Source of the DNA: Alteromonas aquimaris
GTDB lineage: Bacteria; Pseudomonadota; Gammaproteobacteria; Enterobacterales; Alteromonadaceae
Reading direction: 5' to 3'
DNA length: 64,000 nt
Assembly (NCBI RefSeq): GCF_026183695.1
Contig: NZ_JAPFRD010000011.1
Location: 248,001-312,000 of the forward strand
Positions within the stretch are counted from its first letter, which is position 1; each line of letters begins with the position of its first letter. Shown one piece after another: positions 55,095 through 64,000 of the stretch. The notes beneath the pieces are model-generated. The model was not told the DNA's origin. It saw nothing but the letters and a program-made list of their open reading frames with translations, and did no database searches. The translations under genes and the position numbers were made by a program.

Positions 55095-56279
55095 TTATTT
55101 GCGGGGAAGCAGTTTTAAGAACGCCAGGGTAAAAACGAATAAGATTAATAAACAGGCAAATAAAAACGGAAAACGATGATCATAGTTATACAGAAGCGCA
55201 GCTATTGGAGGCCCGGCAATATAACCCATAGCTGGAGTGGATGTAATGAGCCCCGTCACTGTGGCTTGTTTTTCAGGGTCGCAACGACTGGAAGCGATGG
55301 CCGCAATGGACGGATAGGCTATCCCTAATCCACTGCCTAGTAGAACCATAGCAAGATAAAGTACGGTGTTAGTCTGGTGCACATAACAGAGTAGATAAGC
55401 TACGGTAAGTAAAAGTAACGCGATTTGTACAAGCTGTTCAGGTCGTAACCTGACTCTCTGTATCAACCCGACTTGCGCAGCAAAGGAGCTTGCCGCGCTA
55501 ATCATCATTGCGATCCCTACCGACTGGGCCGCTGCTATCGTCGATTCACCATACTCATCCATAAAGAAGAACCCCAGCGTTTGCTGCAGCATCGCCATTG
55601 AGCAGAATACACAGGCAGAAAAAACCACCAGCAAAGCGGTTATCGGTTTAACCGCCACAATTTTGTTATTGTCACCTTCTATCACTGGTGCAGAATGGGA
55701 TTTGGCCGCCTGATCGGGCAGAAAGCGTTTCACCACGAAAAGAGCCATTACTGTCAACACTATCACGCTGTAAAGAGGGGTGAGGATCCCAAATCCCACT
55801 AATGCGCCGGCGAAGGTTGGCCCCAACACCTGCCCTAAATTATTGGCCGAGGTGACCTTGCTAATGGCTTTTACTCTATCTGCCTGGGCACTGTTAGTGA
55901 TTGCATACCCAATCGCCGATGGAGGGGTTGCTGACATAATGCTAGATTGCATCGTGCGCGAAATTAACAAGGCTAAAAATAAACTGACACCGCTGAGAAT
56001 GGAGTGAATTCCCATATACCACATACTGGCGAAAAGCAAGGTGCCAATGCTGTATCCTGTCAAACCTATCATTAAGGTTCGTTTGTAGCCTTTGCGTCTG
56101 GCTACTCGGCTCCACAAGTTGGTTCCAATGGCAAACATCACCGCAGAGCTGGACATAATAATCGCCACCTGAATTTCTGTTAATCCAGCCTCTCGCCCAA
56201 GGGAAGGTAGCGTCGTGATGACTATGCTTTGCCCAATCGCTGTAGTGAAAAGCGCCAAAAATAATACGCGAAAAATCAT
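55095..56279 (-). CDS. MFS transporter
   Basis: A 394-residue major facilitator with about twelve helices. The motif A equivalent between helices 2 and 3 reads NLWSRVARRKGYKRTLMIG, and the N-terminal FTTAIGQSIVITTLPSLGREAGLTEIQVAIIMSSSAV is typical of TetA/drug-exporter-like members. The substrate is unknown. It is a single-gene unit. Confidence 0.87.
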   Translation of the reverse strand: MIFRVLFLALFTTAIGQSIVITTLPSLGREAGLTEIQVAIIMSSSAVMFAIGTNLWSRVARRKGYKRTLMIGLTGYSIGTLLFASMWYMGIHSILSGVSLFLALLISRTMQSSIMSATPPSAIGYAITNSAQADRVKAISKVTSANNLGQVLGPTFAGALVGFGILTPLYSVIVLTVMALFVVKRFLPDQAAKSHSAPVIEGDNNKIVAVKPITALLVVFSACVFCSMAMLQQTLGFFFMDEYGESTIAAAQSVGIAMMISAASSFAAQVGLIQRVRLRPEQLVQIALLLLTVAYLLCYVHQTNTVLYLAMVLLGSGLGIAYPSIAAIASSRCDPEKQATVTGLITSTPAMGYIAGPPIAALLYNYDHRFPFLFACLLILFVFTLAFLKLLPRK

Positions 56280-56612
56280 CGAATAATTCTAAAGTGATAA
56301 GCGCCCAAAAGAGTATCCACTTTGATACTCTTTCGCAATGAAGTGAGCTCACTAGCGTAAAAATATTTCAACTTCTGATAACCGGATGCTGTAAACGCTT
56401 GTAGGGAATTTTAAATGAAATTGCCGCAGCTCTTACTATGCAATAGCCCACCTGCAAGTATGATGGTAAAGGAAAAATACGTGTGCTTCGTGTAACACGG
56501 AATTCAAAGAGCATCGGCGTTCAACCTCTGGGTCCTGATAAATCGCTCTTTTGGTATTCCTGACTGATACTCAGCGCGATGATGCGGAATATAACACCGT
56601 GACGGCGGCCTT
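56280..56612. other. Intergenic region, no gene seen
   Basis: About 330 bases between the MFS start and the terminator of the BON gene. It holds the MFS promoter region. No supported frame is present. Confidence 0.35.
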
Positions 56613-56639
56613 AAAAAAACACCCGCCAAGTGGCGGGTG
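56613..56639 (-). terminator. Strong terminator of the BON-domain gene
   Basis: CACCCGCCA and TGGCGGGTG form a nine-base stem with a two-base loop; seven A before it on the plus strand read as a T-tract on the minus strand. It lies 42 bases after the stop. Confidence 0.85.
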
Positions 56640-56680
56640 AAAATCAGAGGTATTGTTAGGTCAAGAAGACCTAGGGGAGA

Positions 56681-57244
56681 TTAACTGTCTACCGACAGTT
56701 CACTTATTACGTCATCGACGTCATCAGTGTTCTTCGCAATGGCTATGGCCAAATCCCGTTCGCGGTAGGATTTCACCTTGCCGTAAAGAGTAACAATCCC
56801 TTGTTGAAATTGGACATCAATGTCAACACCAGTAATGGTAGATTCCAGTAGTAAACGCGACTTAACCGCAGTTACTACTTTTGCCTCCTGCAAATCTTTA
56901 GCGAACGTACTTCCGGTACTGTCATTATCGTTCGGTGTTACGACGGCCAATCTATTCTCGACCGCTATTACTCCTGTTAGCGACTTCACCAACTCCGTGG
57001 CGAGCGCCTTGTGAACTTCAGTGTCCACGCTGCCGGTTAATATAACCTTACCGTCCGTGACTTCCGTGTAAATATCGAAAATATTCAATCTTCCATCAAG
57101 CAAAAGAGTCGACTCTGCTTCGCTATCAATCCTTGCATCCATGGCTGATACGTTTCCCATTATTTCCTTGGCATCAGCTAGGCTTAGCAGAGAGGGCGTA
57201 GTTAAGGACGCAATGAATGTCAGGGATTTTCCTAAACCATTCAT
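56681..57244 (-). CDS. Secreted protein with two BON domains
   Basis: A 187-residue envelope protein resembling OsmY. Two BON domains are visible: residues about 30-100 (DARIDSEAESTLLLDGRLNIFDIYTEVTDGKVILTGSVDT to GVIAVENRLAV) and 110-185 (VKSRLLLESTITGVDIDVQFQQGIVTLYGKVKS to ISELSVDS). The N-terminus has a hydrophobic stretch but a poor signal. BON domains bind phospholipid and are linked to osmotic or envelope stress. AAGGAG precedes the ATG. Confidence 0.88.
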   Translation of the reverse strand: MNGLGKSLTFIASLTTPSLLSLADAKEIMGNVSAMDARIDSEAESTLLLDGRLNIFDIYTEVTDGKVILTGSVDTEVHKALATELVKSLTGVIAVENRLAVVTPNDNDSTGSTFAKDLQEAKVVTAVKSRLLLESTITGVDIDVQFQQGIVTLYGKVKSYRERDLAIAIAKNTDDVDDVISELSVDS

Positions 57245-57547
57245 GCTTGGCTCCTTCGCTTGTTGCCGTCAATATCTACTATGCCACAAGCGTGCCAACT
57301 CAAAGTCAATCTAAAATGTTAATTTATATGCATGATTTTTATAGGAAAATTTCGAAATCCTTATTGCAGGTAAATATTAGCTTTCTAACCCTGTGTAGTT
57401 TTTTCACATTACGCTGTCGTTTCTTTCATACACTTTGTGAGTACATATATCCATCTAGCAACGCATAGTGGATTCGTTAGCAATTTTCAGAATCGGTGAT
57501 ACTTTTTATTAATAGCCTTTTCTATTCGATATCTAACAGGTAGGTAA
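57245..57547. other. Intergenic divergent control region
   Basis: A 303-base AT-rich stretch between divergent genes for the BON protein and the PAS-chemoreceptor. It must hold both promoters; no box was confidently assigned. Confidence 0.35.
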
Positions 57548-58864
57548 ATGTTTAATCAACATCTAAAAGCTGAAATTCAGGAATTGAAGGATGAACTGTT
57601 TAGCCTACGTCAGGTTCGCGACAGTCTTGAAGAAGAAATGCTGTTTGTTACGTTAAATGCAGATCGCACAATACGTTCCGTGAATCGAGAGTTTGAAATT
57701 GAAATGAATTATAATGAACGCGAACTCATCGGTAGAGCTATTCTTGATCTGGTTCCTGCTATTGCGCGCCATACACCTCACTATGCTCGCTTGGAAGACG
57801 CGTTAAAGACCCCTATACATTATGCAGGTGTGTTCGAGTGTAAGCGTGGGAACGACGAAGACGCGTGGTTACGGGTAATCTTACAACCGGTAATGTCCCA
57901 GAATGGTGAGGTCCAGTATTTTACTCTGCACGGCAATGACCTTACCAGAACCATAACCACCTCACGAGAATATGAAAATTTAGTTCAGGCATTGCAAAGA
58001 TCGACCGCGGTGATCGAATTTGACCTCAAGGGCATGATAGAGACAGCGAATACACCGTTTTTAGATGCCTTGGGTTATAGCCTGAAAGACATTCAAGGTA
58101 AGCATCACAGCATCTTGTGTACAACAGACGATGCGAGATCTTCTGCCTATGAACAGTTCTGGCAGCAACTGCGGCGAGGTGAAGCAATCAGGGGCCGCTT
58201 TAGACGCATCGACAGCAGGGGCAATACAGTATGGCTGGAAGCAAGCTATAACCCGGTTTATGATCAACATGATGTTTTATATAAAGTGGTACAGTTAGCG
58301 ACTGTGGTAACCAACCAGGTTGAGCGCGAAAAAACGATCAACGATGCAGCCGATATCGCCTATGACACCTCTAACAATACAGAAGCTGCTGCCAGTCGAG
58401 GCAGTGCTGTCGTTGCAGAGACAGTCCAAGTTATGAATACTCTCGCTGAACAGATGATCAAGGCCAGTCAGGGGATCAATGATCTGGATTCTCAATCTCA
58501 GCAAATTGCCACGATTATCGAAAGCATCAGCAGTATCGCAGAGCAAACGAATTTACTCGCTTTAAATGCCGCTATCGAAGCAGCACGGGCAGGCGACCAG
58601 GGAAGGGGGTTTGCAGTGGTTGCAGATGAAGTAAGACAACTTGCATCGCGCACCACCTCGGCAACAGAAGAAATTGTAGGTGTGGTGCAGCGAAATCAAT
58701 CATTGGCAGCGGAGGCGGTGAATTTGGTCGATAGCGGTAAACAACAGGCGGAAAAAGGACTGCAACTGGCCAAAAAAGCGGGTCAGGTAATTGAAGAAAT
58801 TGGTCAAGGTGCTCGTCAGGTTGTAGAGGCAGTGGGTCAGGTAACCAATAAACTTGAACAGTAG
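57548..58864 (+). CDS. Soluble PAS-PAS-MCP chemoreceptor (BdlA-like)
   Basis: A 438-residue cytoplasmic chemoreceptor without membrane helices: a short coiled coil at residues 5-30, two PAS domains (about 30-145 and 150-265), then a methyl-accepting signalling domain. The hairpin tip is present as [41 protein letters not shown]. The order and size match BdlA of Pseudomonas aeruginosa, which controls biofilm dispersion through c-di-GMP. Here function is inferred from layout only. Redox or ligand sensing by PAS is likely. No cheW or cheA lies nearby. Confidence 0.9.
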   Translation: MFNQHLKAEIQELKDELFSLRQVRDSLEEEMLFVTLNADRTIRSVNREFEIEMNYNERELIGRAILDLVPAIARHTPHYARLEDALKTPIHYAGVFECKRGNDEDAWLRVILQPVMSQNGEVQYFTLHGNDLTRTITTSREYENLVQALQRSTAVIEFDLKGMIETANTPFLDALGYSLKDIQGKHHSILCTTDDARSSAYEQFWQQLRRGEAIRGRFRRIDSRGNTVWLEASYNPVYDQHDVLYKVVQLATVVTNQVEREKTINDAADIAYDTSNNTEAAASRGSAVVAETVQVMNTLAEQMIKASQGINDLDSQSQQIATIIESISSIAEQTNLLALNAAIEAARAGDQGRGFAVVADEVRQLASRTTSATEEIVGVVQRNQSLAAEAVNLVDSGKQQAEKGLQLAKKAGQVIEEIGQGARQVVEAVGQVTNKLEQ

Positions 58865-58938
58865 CCCTGTATTGCCTTGCGCGGTAACTTACTGATTATA
58901 CGCTAGACGAGCAAAACACATGGGAATGAGCAACCGCG

Positions 58939-59706
58939 CTAGATTAACTGAATGACCGCTTTTAATAACAGGTGCAATGCCAGTAGTGTTACCACCGTGG
59001 TATATAAAACCGTAAACAGCTGAGTCGAGAATTTCTGTAGGGCGCTTAACCCTACTTTGGTGCCGATAAACCCGCTGATAATCATTCCACCCGCTAGAGG
59101 TAACCAATCGATAAAGTAAACACCTGCAGCGAGAAAGACAATCAACTTCAAAACATTTTGCAGGCTCATACAGGAAGCGAAGGTTGCTGTGTGTGACATC
59201 TTCCCCATTTTGTTCTGATGCAAAAACGCGGCCAGCAGCGGTCCGGTTGCCCCTACAAAAGCCGAAAGCATTGTCGTTATTGTCCCTACAGCAAACATTC
59301 CTTTTGCTGATATTTGACGTGACTTAGGCTTGAATCCCCAGAGTAAATACAGAATGAATAGTCCTACACTGAGTTGGATCCATTGTAACGGAAGCTGGAT
59401 AAGAACGAACGAAACCGCAATGGCCCCCACAATCGCGCCAAATCCAAATGCGTTGAATGTTGGTCGATCCAGATTGGCGTGGGTTTTATACGCCCTGTAC
59501 CCATTGGAGCCGAGCTGAACGAGAGCGTGAACAGGAATCAATACTTCTATGGGGATATAGTGTGCCATGATAGCAATCAGCATGATCCCGCCTCCTATTC
59601 CAAACGCTGCTGTAACAAACGACGTCACCGCTGATGAAATAATCAACAGCAATAACACAGCCACTGAAATCTGACCTGCGCCCAACCACTCAATGAGTGC
59701 GACCAA
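58939..59706 (-). CDS. TauE/SafE-family sulfite exporter-like transporter
   Basis: An inner-membrane protein with eight helices in two repeats, starting VALIEWLGAGQISVAVLLLLI and including the SFVTAAFGIGGGIMLIAIMAHYIP signature of TauE/SafE. The second repeat has SAFVGATGPLLAAFLHQNKM. The frame is open to 59949, but AAAGGAG lies five bases before a TTG at 59706, giving a normal 255-residue length. Substrates in the family include sulfite and organosulfonates. Divergent from the zinc-ribbon gene. Confidence 0.88.
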   Translation of the reverse strand: MVALIEWLGAGQISVAVLLLLIISSAVTSFVTAAFGIGGGIMLIAIMAHYIPIEVLIPVHALVQLGSNGYRAYKTHANLDRPTFNAFGFGAIVGAIAVSFVLIQLPLQWIQLSVGLFILYLLWGFKPKSRQISAKGMFAVGTITTMLSAFVGATGPLLAAFLHQNKMGKMSHTATFASCMSLQNVLKLIVFLAAGVYFIDWLPLAGGMIISGFIGTKVGLSALQKFSTQLFTVLYTTVVTLLALHLLLKAVIQLI

Positions 59707-59901
59707 GAGAACTCCTTTTGTATAACAATGAGCTAAAATTTGAGCAAGAAAAATACTTGCCATCCCGGTATAAAGAATCATACTGAGATTAGAGGTTAGG
59801 GTGATATCGCTTTTACCCATAATATTATTAAAATAACATCTGCTGTTAAGTTTACGATTAAGTGTTACGAAATTTATAGATGAATTGCATGCGACGTAAT
59901 C

Positions 59902-60843
59902 ATGACTGTAAAGACTGCAAAACGCTATTTTTGTCCAGATTGTAAACATCAGTTTTCAACGAATACTGATCACGATCATACGCTGATCGTAACTTGTCCT
60001 AATTGCAAATCCCTTTGCCCAAAACGGTGTCTGGAAGAGAGTGCACTGGTCAAGGTCTTAAGCCAACGAAAAAACTGGCCGTTGATTTCAACCCGGGTGA
60101 TCGCCTTTGAGGGTAGAGAAGGGTTTGAGGCGGCTAAAGCTGCATGTGCCGATCAACCGTTCTTTACCTATCCCGCGTCCCATTTTTTTAATGAAAAAAA
60201 TCCTGTTGAATCAGGCGAAGTCTGGATAGAAACCAGTCTTCCATTATATAAAAACTGGGAAGTGGCGCATGACAGCCCCACCAATGCGGGGGAAAGGTTA
60301 CAAAACTTTGTGGTGGTGCATGAGCATCATTGTGCCGAAAACATCTTGTATGGTTATTACTTGGTCATTACCGATGAAATGCGTGCTTTCAAAACCAATA
60401 CTTATGTGTGTGGAGAGTGCCATAGCGCTGCTAATAAGAATGACAAGTTTTGTAAAAAATGTCTGCATAAACACATGTTGACATACGCCCAGCTACAGAA
60501 CACCAAGTTGCTGCCGGTAAGCCAGTCACTTAACCGATTCCGTCTGACCAAAGGTGAAATGAAAGAAGCATTGGATTTGTACGTGCAGACCCATGTCAAA
60601 TTACCGCAAAAAGAACAGAAAAAGAGACTGGAACAGCTGGTGGCCAAAAAAAATACCGTCAGCGATGTGGAGTACAAAGGCTTCAAATGGCTTCTTAATG
60701 AAGGAATTAACACCGAGATATTCGTTTTCGAAGAGGACGAGAACCGTTTCGTAATGGGCCACCAAACTCCACGAATCCCAGAGATACTAAGTCACATTCA
60801 GAAAAGACTGCAGGCTTTTCCGTACCCACATGAGATTAGGTAA
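59902..60843 (+). CDS. Unrecognised protein with two zinc-ribbon pairs
   Basis: A 313-residue cytoplasmic protein. The N-terminal ribbon has CPDC and CPNC (plus CPKRC), and a second ribbon near residues 170-190 has CGEC and CKKC. The centre has strands and helices without motifs I know, and the C-terminal 120 residues are helical and charged (PQKEQKKRLEQLVAKKN). It may bind nucleic acid or protein. No Shine-Dalgarno precedes the ATG. It lies divergent to TauE and 166 bases before the metal exporter. Confidence 0.7.
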   Translation: MTVKTAKRYFCPDCKHQFSTNTDHDHTLIVTCPNCKSLCPKRCLEESALVKVLSQRKNWPLISTRVIAFEGREGFEAAKAACADQPFFTYPASHFFNEKNPVESGEVWIETSLPLYKNWEVAHDSPTNAGERLQNFVVVHEHHCAENILYGYYLVITDEMRAFKTNTYVCGECHSAANKNDKFCKKCLHKHMLTYAQLQNTKLLPVSQSLNRFRLTKGEMKEALDLYVQTHVKLPQKEQKKRLEQLVAKKNTVSDVEYKGFKWLLNEGINTEIFVFEEDENRFVMGHQTPRIPEILSHIQKRLQAFPYPHEIR

Positions 60844-61009
60844 GATAAACGCCCAACAATAAAAAACAATTTGCCGCCTTATTTGTAATTAGCACCCTAC
60901 CATATGGGCCTCGCGCAGCTTCAAAAGGCAATCCATCTTTTAAAGCGAGTGAAAGTATGCTGTTAAGTTGCGCTCGGTATTCACACCACGGATCGAAAAG
61001 GGATTAGTC

Positions 61010-61918
61010 GTGCATCAGCCTCATCATCACCGTCATCCTCATCACGATCAGTCTGAAACAACTCGAATGGGCTATGCGTTTTGGCTGAACTTTGTTTTCA
61101 CCGTCATTGAGTTTGTTGGGGGATGGTTAACAAATAGTGTCGCGATAATGGCGGATGCGGTGCATGATTTGGGTGATACGCTTTCCATTGGCATGTCATG
61201 GATTCTGGCCAGGTTGGGTAAACAACAAGCTGACGATACCTACACGTATGGGTTTAAAAGACTTAGCTTGTTTGGCGCGTTGATCAACGGGGTGATTCTA
61301 ATCGGTGGTTCTGTGTGGATTTTGATGGAATCCATTCCGCGCTTGTTTAATCCTGAAATGCCAGTGACAGAGGGAATGATGGCGTTGGCCATATTAGGTG
61401 TCATGGTAAACGGTGCCGCCGCAGTCAAATTGCACGGTGGTCATACATTAAACGAGAAAGTGCTTAATTGGCATCTATTGGAGGACATGTTTGGTTGGAT
61501 AGCGGTTTTAATTGTGGCCGTAGTACTGCATTTTTATCCTTTTCCTATTCTTGACCCTATTTTAAGTATTGGTTTCACCTTATTCATTTTGTTTAACGTT
61601 GTCAGACATGTGACCCAGACATTGAAACTGTTTTTACAGGCAACGCCAGATGATGCAGTGCAACAGAAAATTAAGCAGGGGTTGTTAGGTATAGAAGAAA
61701 TTAAGAATCTGCACCACTTACATTTCTGGTCATTAGACGGCGAACATCATGTGTTGACCGCACACTTGGTCACGCATACCGATTTACATCCTGAGCATTT
61801 AAAACAACTCAAACAGTCCGTTGATACTATCCTGGCGGCCTTTAACTTGGCGCATACCACCATCGAAATAGAAATGCCCGGGGAGCCTTGTCGAGACGAG
61901 ACGCCAACCGGGCATTAA
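61010..61918 (+). CDS. Cation diffusion facilitator (CDF) metal exporter
   Basis: A 302-residue inner-membrane exporter of zinc or similar divalent metals. The GTG start at 61010 has AAAAGGGA six bases before it and gives a His-rich start (HQPHHHRHPHHDQ) suited to metal capture. The first helices carry NSVAIMADAVHDLGDTLSIG with HD, and a second site lies in NWHLLEDMFGW; the C-terminal domain (IKNLHHLHFWSLDGEHHVLTAHL) binds metal on the cytoplasmic side. CzcD or ZitB are the closest named relatives. Confidence 0.92.
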   Translation: MHQPHHHRHPHHDQSETTRMGYAFWLNFVFTVIEFVGGWLTNSVAIMADAVHDLGDTLSIGMSWILARLGKQQADDTYTYGFKRLSLFGALINGVILIGGSVWILMESIPRLFNPEMPVTEGMMALAILGVMVNGAAAVKLHGGHTLNEKVLNWHLLEDMFGWIAVLIVAVVLHFYPFPILDPILSIGFTLFILFNVVRHVTQTLKLFLQATPDDAVQQKIKQGLLGIEEIKNLHHLHFWSLDGEHHVLTAHLVTHTDLHPEHLKQLKQSVDTILAAFNLAHTTIEIEMPGEPCRDETPTGH

Positions 61919-61949
61919 CCTCATGGATTATGATTATTCACTCATCGGT

Positions 61950-64000
61950 TTACTGGCAAGCAGGTAATTTTCCTTCATGGTGCAGATAGCGAATATTGGA
62001 TACAGTAAGTTCACCGGCTTTCGCTCTTGAAAGTGCAAAGGGTGATTGAACCGTACCAAGACTCGCGTTCCCTTGAGTAAAACATGTGAGGGGAATGATC
62101 ACCTCCTGCCACTCTTCGGTATTTTCCGCAAAATTTGCCAAATTAACTTTATTGGCACAGCCTTCCCCACAAGTAACGCTTACCAGTGTGTCTTCAATAG
62201 CCGATCCCTTGACATCAAAGGCGATAACACTTTGCGCTTTCCCAAAGCTTCGCATATCTTCGCTAAACGGTGTATAAAATCCGACGCTACCCGCTTGCTG
62301 CCAATTAATTAATAAGGAGTCTTCTTGTACCTGTCTATCTGTAGTACGTACACTAATATCCTGTAGAGAGACCGTATTACTGTTCATGATGCGTGATTCC
62401 CCGTTAGCACGGATCTCGAGTTGCCAGGGCTTTTGGGTAGTCAGTACATAAATAGCATGTTCACTCGTATTAGCATCGTCGCCGCTTTCGATGGTTTCGT
62501 TAAGCTTATCGCCTAGACTATCTTTGTCTTCATAGGTGAGGCCATAACCAAACGCAAACTGAGGGGTTTTCCCATCGCCAACGTTGAGTTCCTCTTGTGA
62601 AGGATCGGCTGGCCAGCTAAACGGTAATTTACCGGTCATCGGGTAATTGACGTCACCGTTTTGTGTTTTCAACAAGACATCTGCCACACCCGCGCCTTCA
62701 CTTCCGGGTAACCAGGCCACCACAAAAGCATCACTTGCATTAAGTTCAGGATTGACCCACAAAGGGCGGCCGGTGATGAACACTGATACCACCGGAATAC
62801 CCTGTGATTTGAGTTTCTTCAATAAAGCCAAGTCAGATTTTTCACCCCGTTGGTATTCCAGGTTGGAAATATCGCCATTACCTTCTGCATAGGGGTTTTC
62901 ACCAAACACGACCACAGCTACATCTGGTTTTTGGTTAAATTCGCCGTTTTCTGCTAACTCCAATTGCCCACCACTTTGCTCGATGTGGGATTTGAAGCCA
63001 TCATATATTGAGCTGCCACCAGGGAAATCGTTGTTCGTATTCCCCGTGCCCTGCCAGGTGATGGTCCATCCTCCCGACTGCTTGCCGATATTATGTGCGG
63101 CATCCCCCGTTAAGCCAATTTGTAAATCAGCTGACAAGGGCAGTATGTTATTTTTGTTCTTTAACATTACCAGTGATTTACGCACCGCTTCACGGGCTAG
63201 TTGACGATGTTCCTGCGCGCCAATCAGTTCTTTTTTTCCTGCCAGTACGCGATTGGCTGGAGAGGGTTGTTCAAACAGGCCCGCACGCACTTTCACACGT
63301 AATATGCGACGCACTGCATCATCTAAGCGGGCCGTCGCAATGGTGCCGTCTTTCACCTGCTCGACTAAATTCTCGTACAAAGGTTTCCAGGCGCTGGTGG
63401 GGACCATGTAAATATCCAGCCCCGCATTCATCGCCTGAGGACAATTATCATTGGTGCAGCCTTCGATTTGCCCGTGACCATTCCAGTCACCTACCACAAA
63501 GCCATCGAAACCCATCTTGTTTTTCAGTACATCAGTAAGTAAGTATTTGCTACCATGTATTTTCTTGCCATGCCAGCTGTTAAACGAGGCCATCACACTT
63601 TGCGCGCCGGCGGACAATCCTTCAACATAGCCCTGCGCATGTATTTCAAACAACTCTTTTTCTGTACTGATATTATTGCCCTGATCGTCCCCATTCTGAG
63701 TACCACCGTCACCTAGAAAATGCTTAACCGTAGAAATCGCGTGGTGTTCGTCAATCACGCCATCACTCATGTCGCCCTGCATTCCTGTGACGATGGCTTT
63801 GGCATAAGCACCAACAATATCAGGGCTTTCAGAATAGCTTTCATAAGTTCTGCCCCATCTATCGTTCCTGGCTACTGCTACTGTGGGAGCAAATATCCAA
63901 TCAATCCCAGTGGCCTTGACTTCCTTGGAGGTGGCTTCGGCAATCTCAGTGATGAGACCGGGGTCATTCATTGCACCCAATCCGATATTGTGTGGGAATA
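61950..64000 (-). CDS. GH3 exo-beta-glucanase (ExoP-like), cut by the window edge
   Basis: The C-terminal 680 residues of a secreted or periplasmic glycoside hydrolase of family 3, which releases glucose from beta-1,3 or beta-1,4 glucans. The frame runs past the window: upstream reads FPHNIGLGAMNDPG, a GH3 core motif. The nucleophile Asp is in GFVVGDWNGH, and GVADVLLKTQNGDVNYPMTGKLPFSWP follows. The last 200 residues form an extra galactose-binding-like domain (DTLVSVTCGEGCANKVNL), as in ExoP of Pseudoalteromonas. The start lies outside the window. It fits a bacterium feeding on algal or plant glucan. Confidence 0.93.
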   Translation of the reverse strand, partial: FPHNIGLGAMNDPGLITEIAEATSKEVKATGIDWIFAPTVAVARNDRWGRTYESYSESPDIVGAYAKAIVTGMQGDMSDGVIDEHHAISTVKHFLGDGGTQNGDDQGNNISTEKELFEIHAQGYVEGLSAGAQSVMASFNSWHGKKIHGSKYLLTDVLKNKMGFDGFVVGDWNGHGQIEGCTNDNCPQAMNAGLDIYMVPTSAWKPLYENLVEQVKDGTIATARLDDAVRRILRVKVRAGLFEQPSPANRVLAGKKELIGAQEHRQLAREAVRKSLVMLKNKNNILPLSADLQIGLTGDAAHNIGKQSGGWTITWQGTGNTNNDFPGGSSIYDGFKSHIEQSGGQLELAENGEFNQKPDVAVVVFGENPYAEGNGDISNLEYQRGEKSDLALLKKLKSQGIPVVSVFITGRPLWVNPELNASDAFVVAWLPGSEGAGVADVLLKTQNGDVNYPMTGKLPFSWPADPSQEELNVGDGKTPQFAFGYGLTYEDKDSLGDKLNETIESGDDANTSEHAIYVLTTQKPWQLEIRANGESRIMNSNTVSLQDISVRTTDRQVQEDSLLINWQQAGSVGFYTPFSEDMRSFGKAQSVIAFDVKGSAIEDTLVSVTCGEGCANKVNLANFAENTEEWQEVIIPLTCFTQGNASLGTVQSPFALSRAKAGELTVSNIRYLHHEGKLPACQ

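Noticed and set aside
55942-56352. Minus-strand frame of 136 codons at the MFS start
   Set aside because: It is in another frame of the transporter gene, which has clear membrane helices.

Overview
The window looks like chromosome from a marine gammaproteobacterium of the Alteromonadales, most likely Alteromonadaceae. This is inferred from the gene set and its order: glmU, a DeoR regulator and glmS close together, NhaA, type II NADH dehydrogenase, TonB receptor, GH3 exo-glucanase of the ExoP type, many PAS/GGDEF proteins, and moderate GC content. No rRNA, tRNA, CRISPR array, insertion sequence or phage module was seen.

Layout. 1-5.3 kb: a GT61-type glycosyltransferase, a small unknown protein, biosynthetic arginine decarboxylase (speA) and a convergent serine beta-lactamase-like hydrolase. 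5.5-8.3 kb: an alkylation-repair operon (Ada-N/AlkA fusion, Ogt, EamA transporter). 8.3-9.8 kb: a Cache-GGDEF protein with a degenerate active site. 10-15.1 kb: amino-sugar locus glmU, YdgJ-like oxidoreductase, AgaR-like DeoR regulator, glmS. 15.1-17.2 kb is gene-poor, with one small secreted protein. 17.2-19.4 kb: PadR, HAAS membrane protein and metallophosphoesterase, behind a 29-bp palindromic operator. 19.8-23 kb: a 5'-nucleotidase-like protein that has lost most metal ligands, overlapping an intact diguanylate cyclase. 23.1-24.6 kb: two RNA methyltransferases (TrmH/SpoU family; rlmE). 25.1-26.9 kb: a LytS-like kinase broken by a one-base frameshift and its LytTR regulator. 27.1-31.2 kb: S9 peptidase, HExxH peptidase and HtpX.

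31.4-36.9 kb: an NTF2-like protein, a YlqF-type GTPase, divergent glpD/glpK, and a lipoprotein built from eight 13-residue repeats. 37-43 kb: gpmA, a small basic protein, nhaA, a TonB-dependent receptor followed closely by ndh. 43-45.7 kb: YceI and cytochrome b561, a solitary Xre/MbcA-like protein, a GNAT acetyltransferase. 45.8-50.3 kb: a 1,498-residue protein with about five PAS domains, a very long coiled coil and an HPt-like end without its histidine. 50.5-55 kb: small lipoproteins and secreted proteins and a DUF202 protein. 55-62 kb: MFS transporter, BON-domain protein, soluble PAS-PAS-MCP protein (BdlA-like), TauE/SafE transporter, zinc-ribbon protein, CDF metal exporter. The right edge cuts a GH3 glucanase.

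The working themes are central metabolism (glycerol, phosphoglycerate, amino sugars, NADH oxidation), DNA and RNA maintenance, envelope proteolysis, and many sensory proteins. No single new defence or mobile system stands out. The most unusual items are the repeat lipoprotein, the PAS/coiled-coil giant, the ligand-poor nucleotidase coupled to a cyclase, the A8 frameshift in the kinase, and the PadR/HAAS/phosphoesterase operon.
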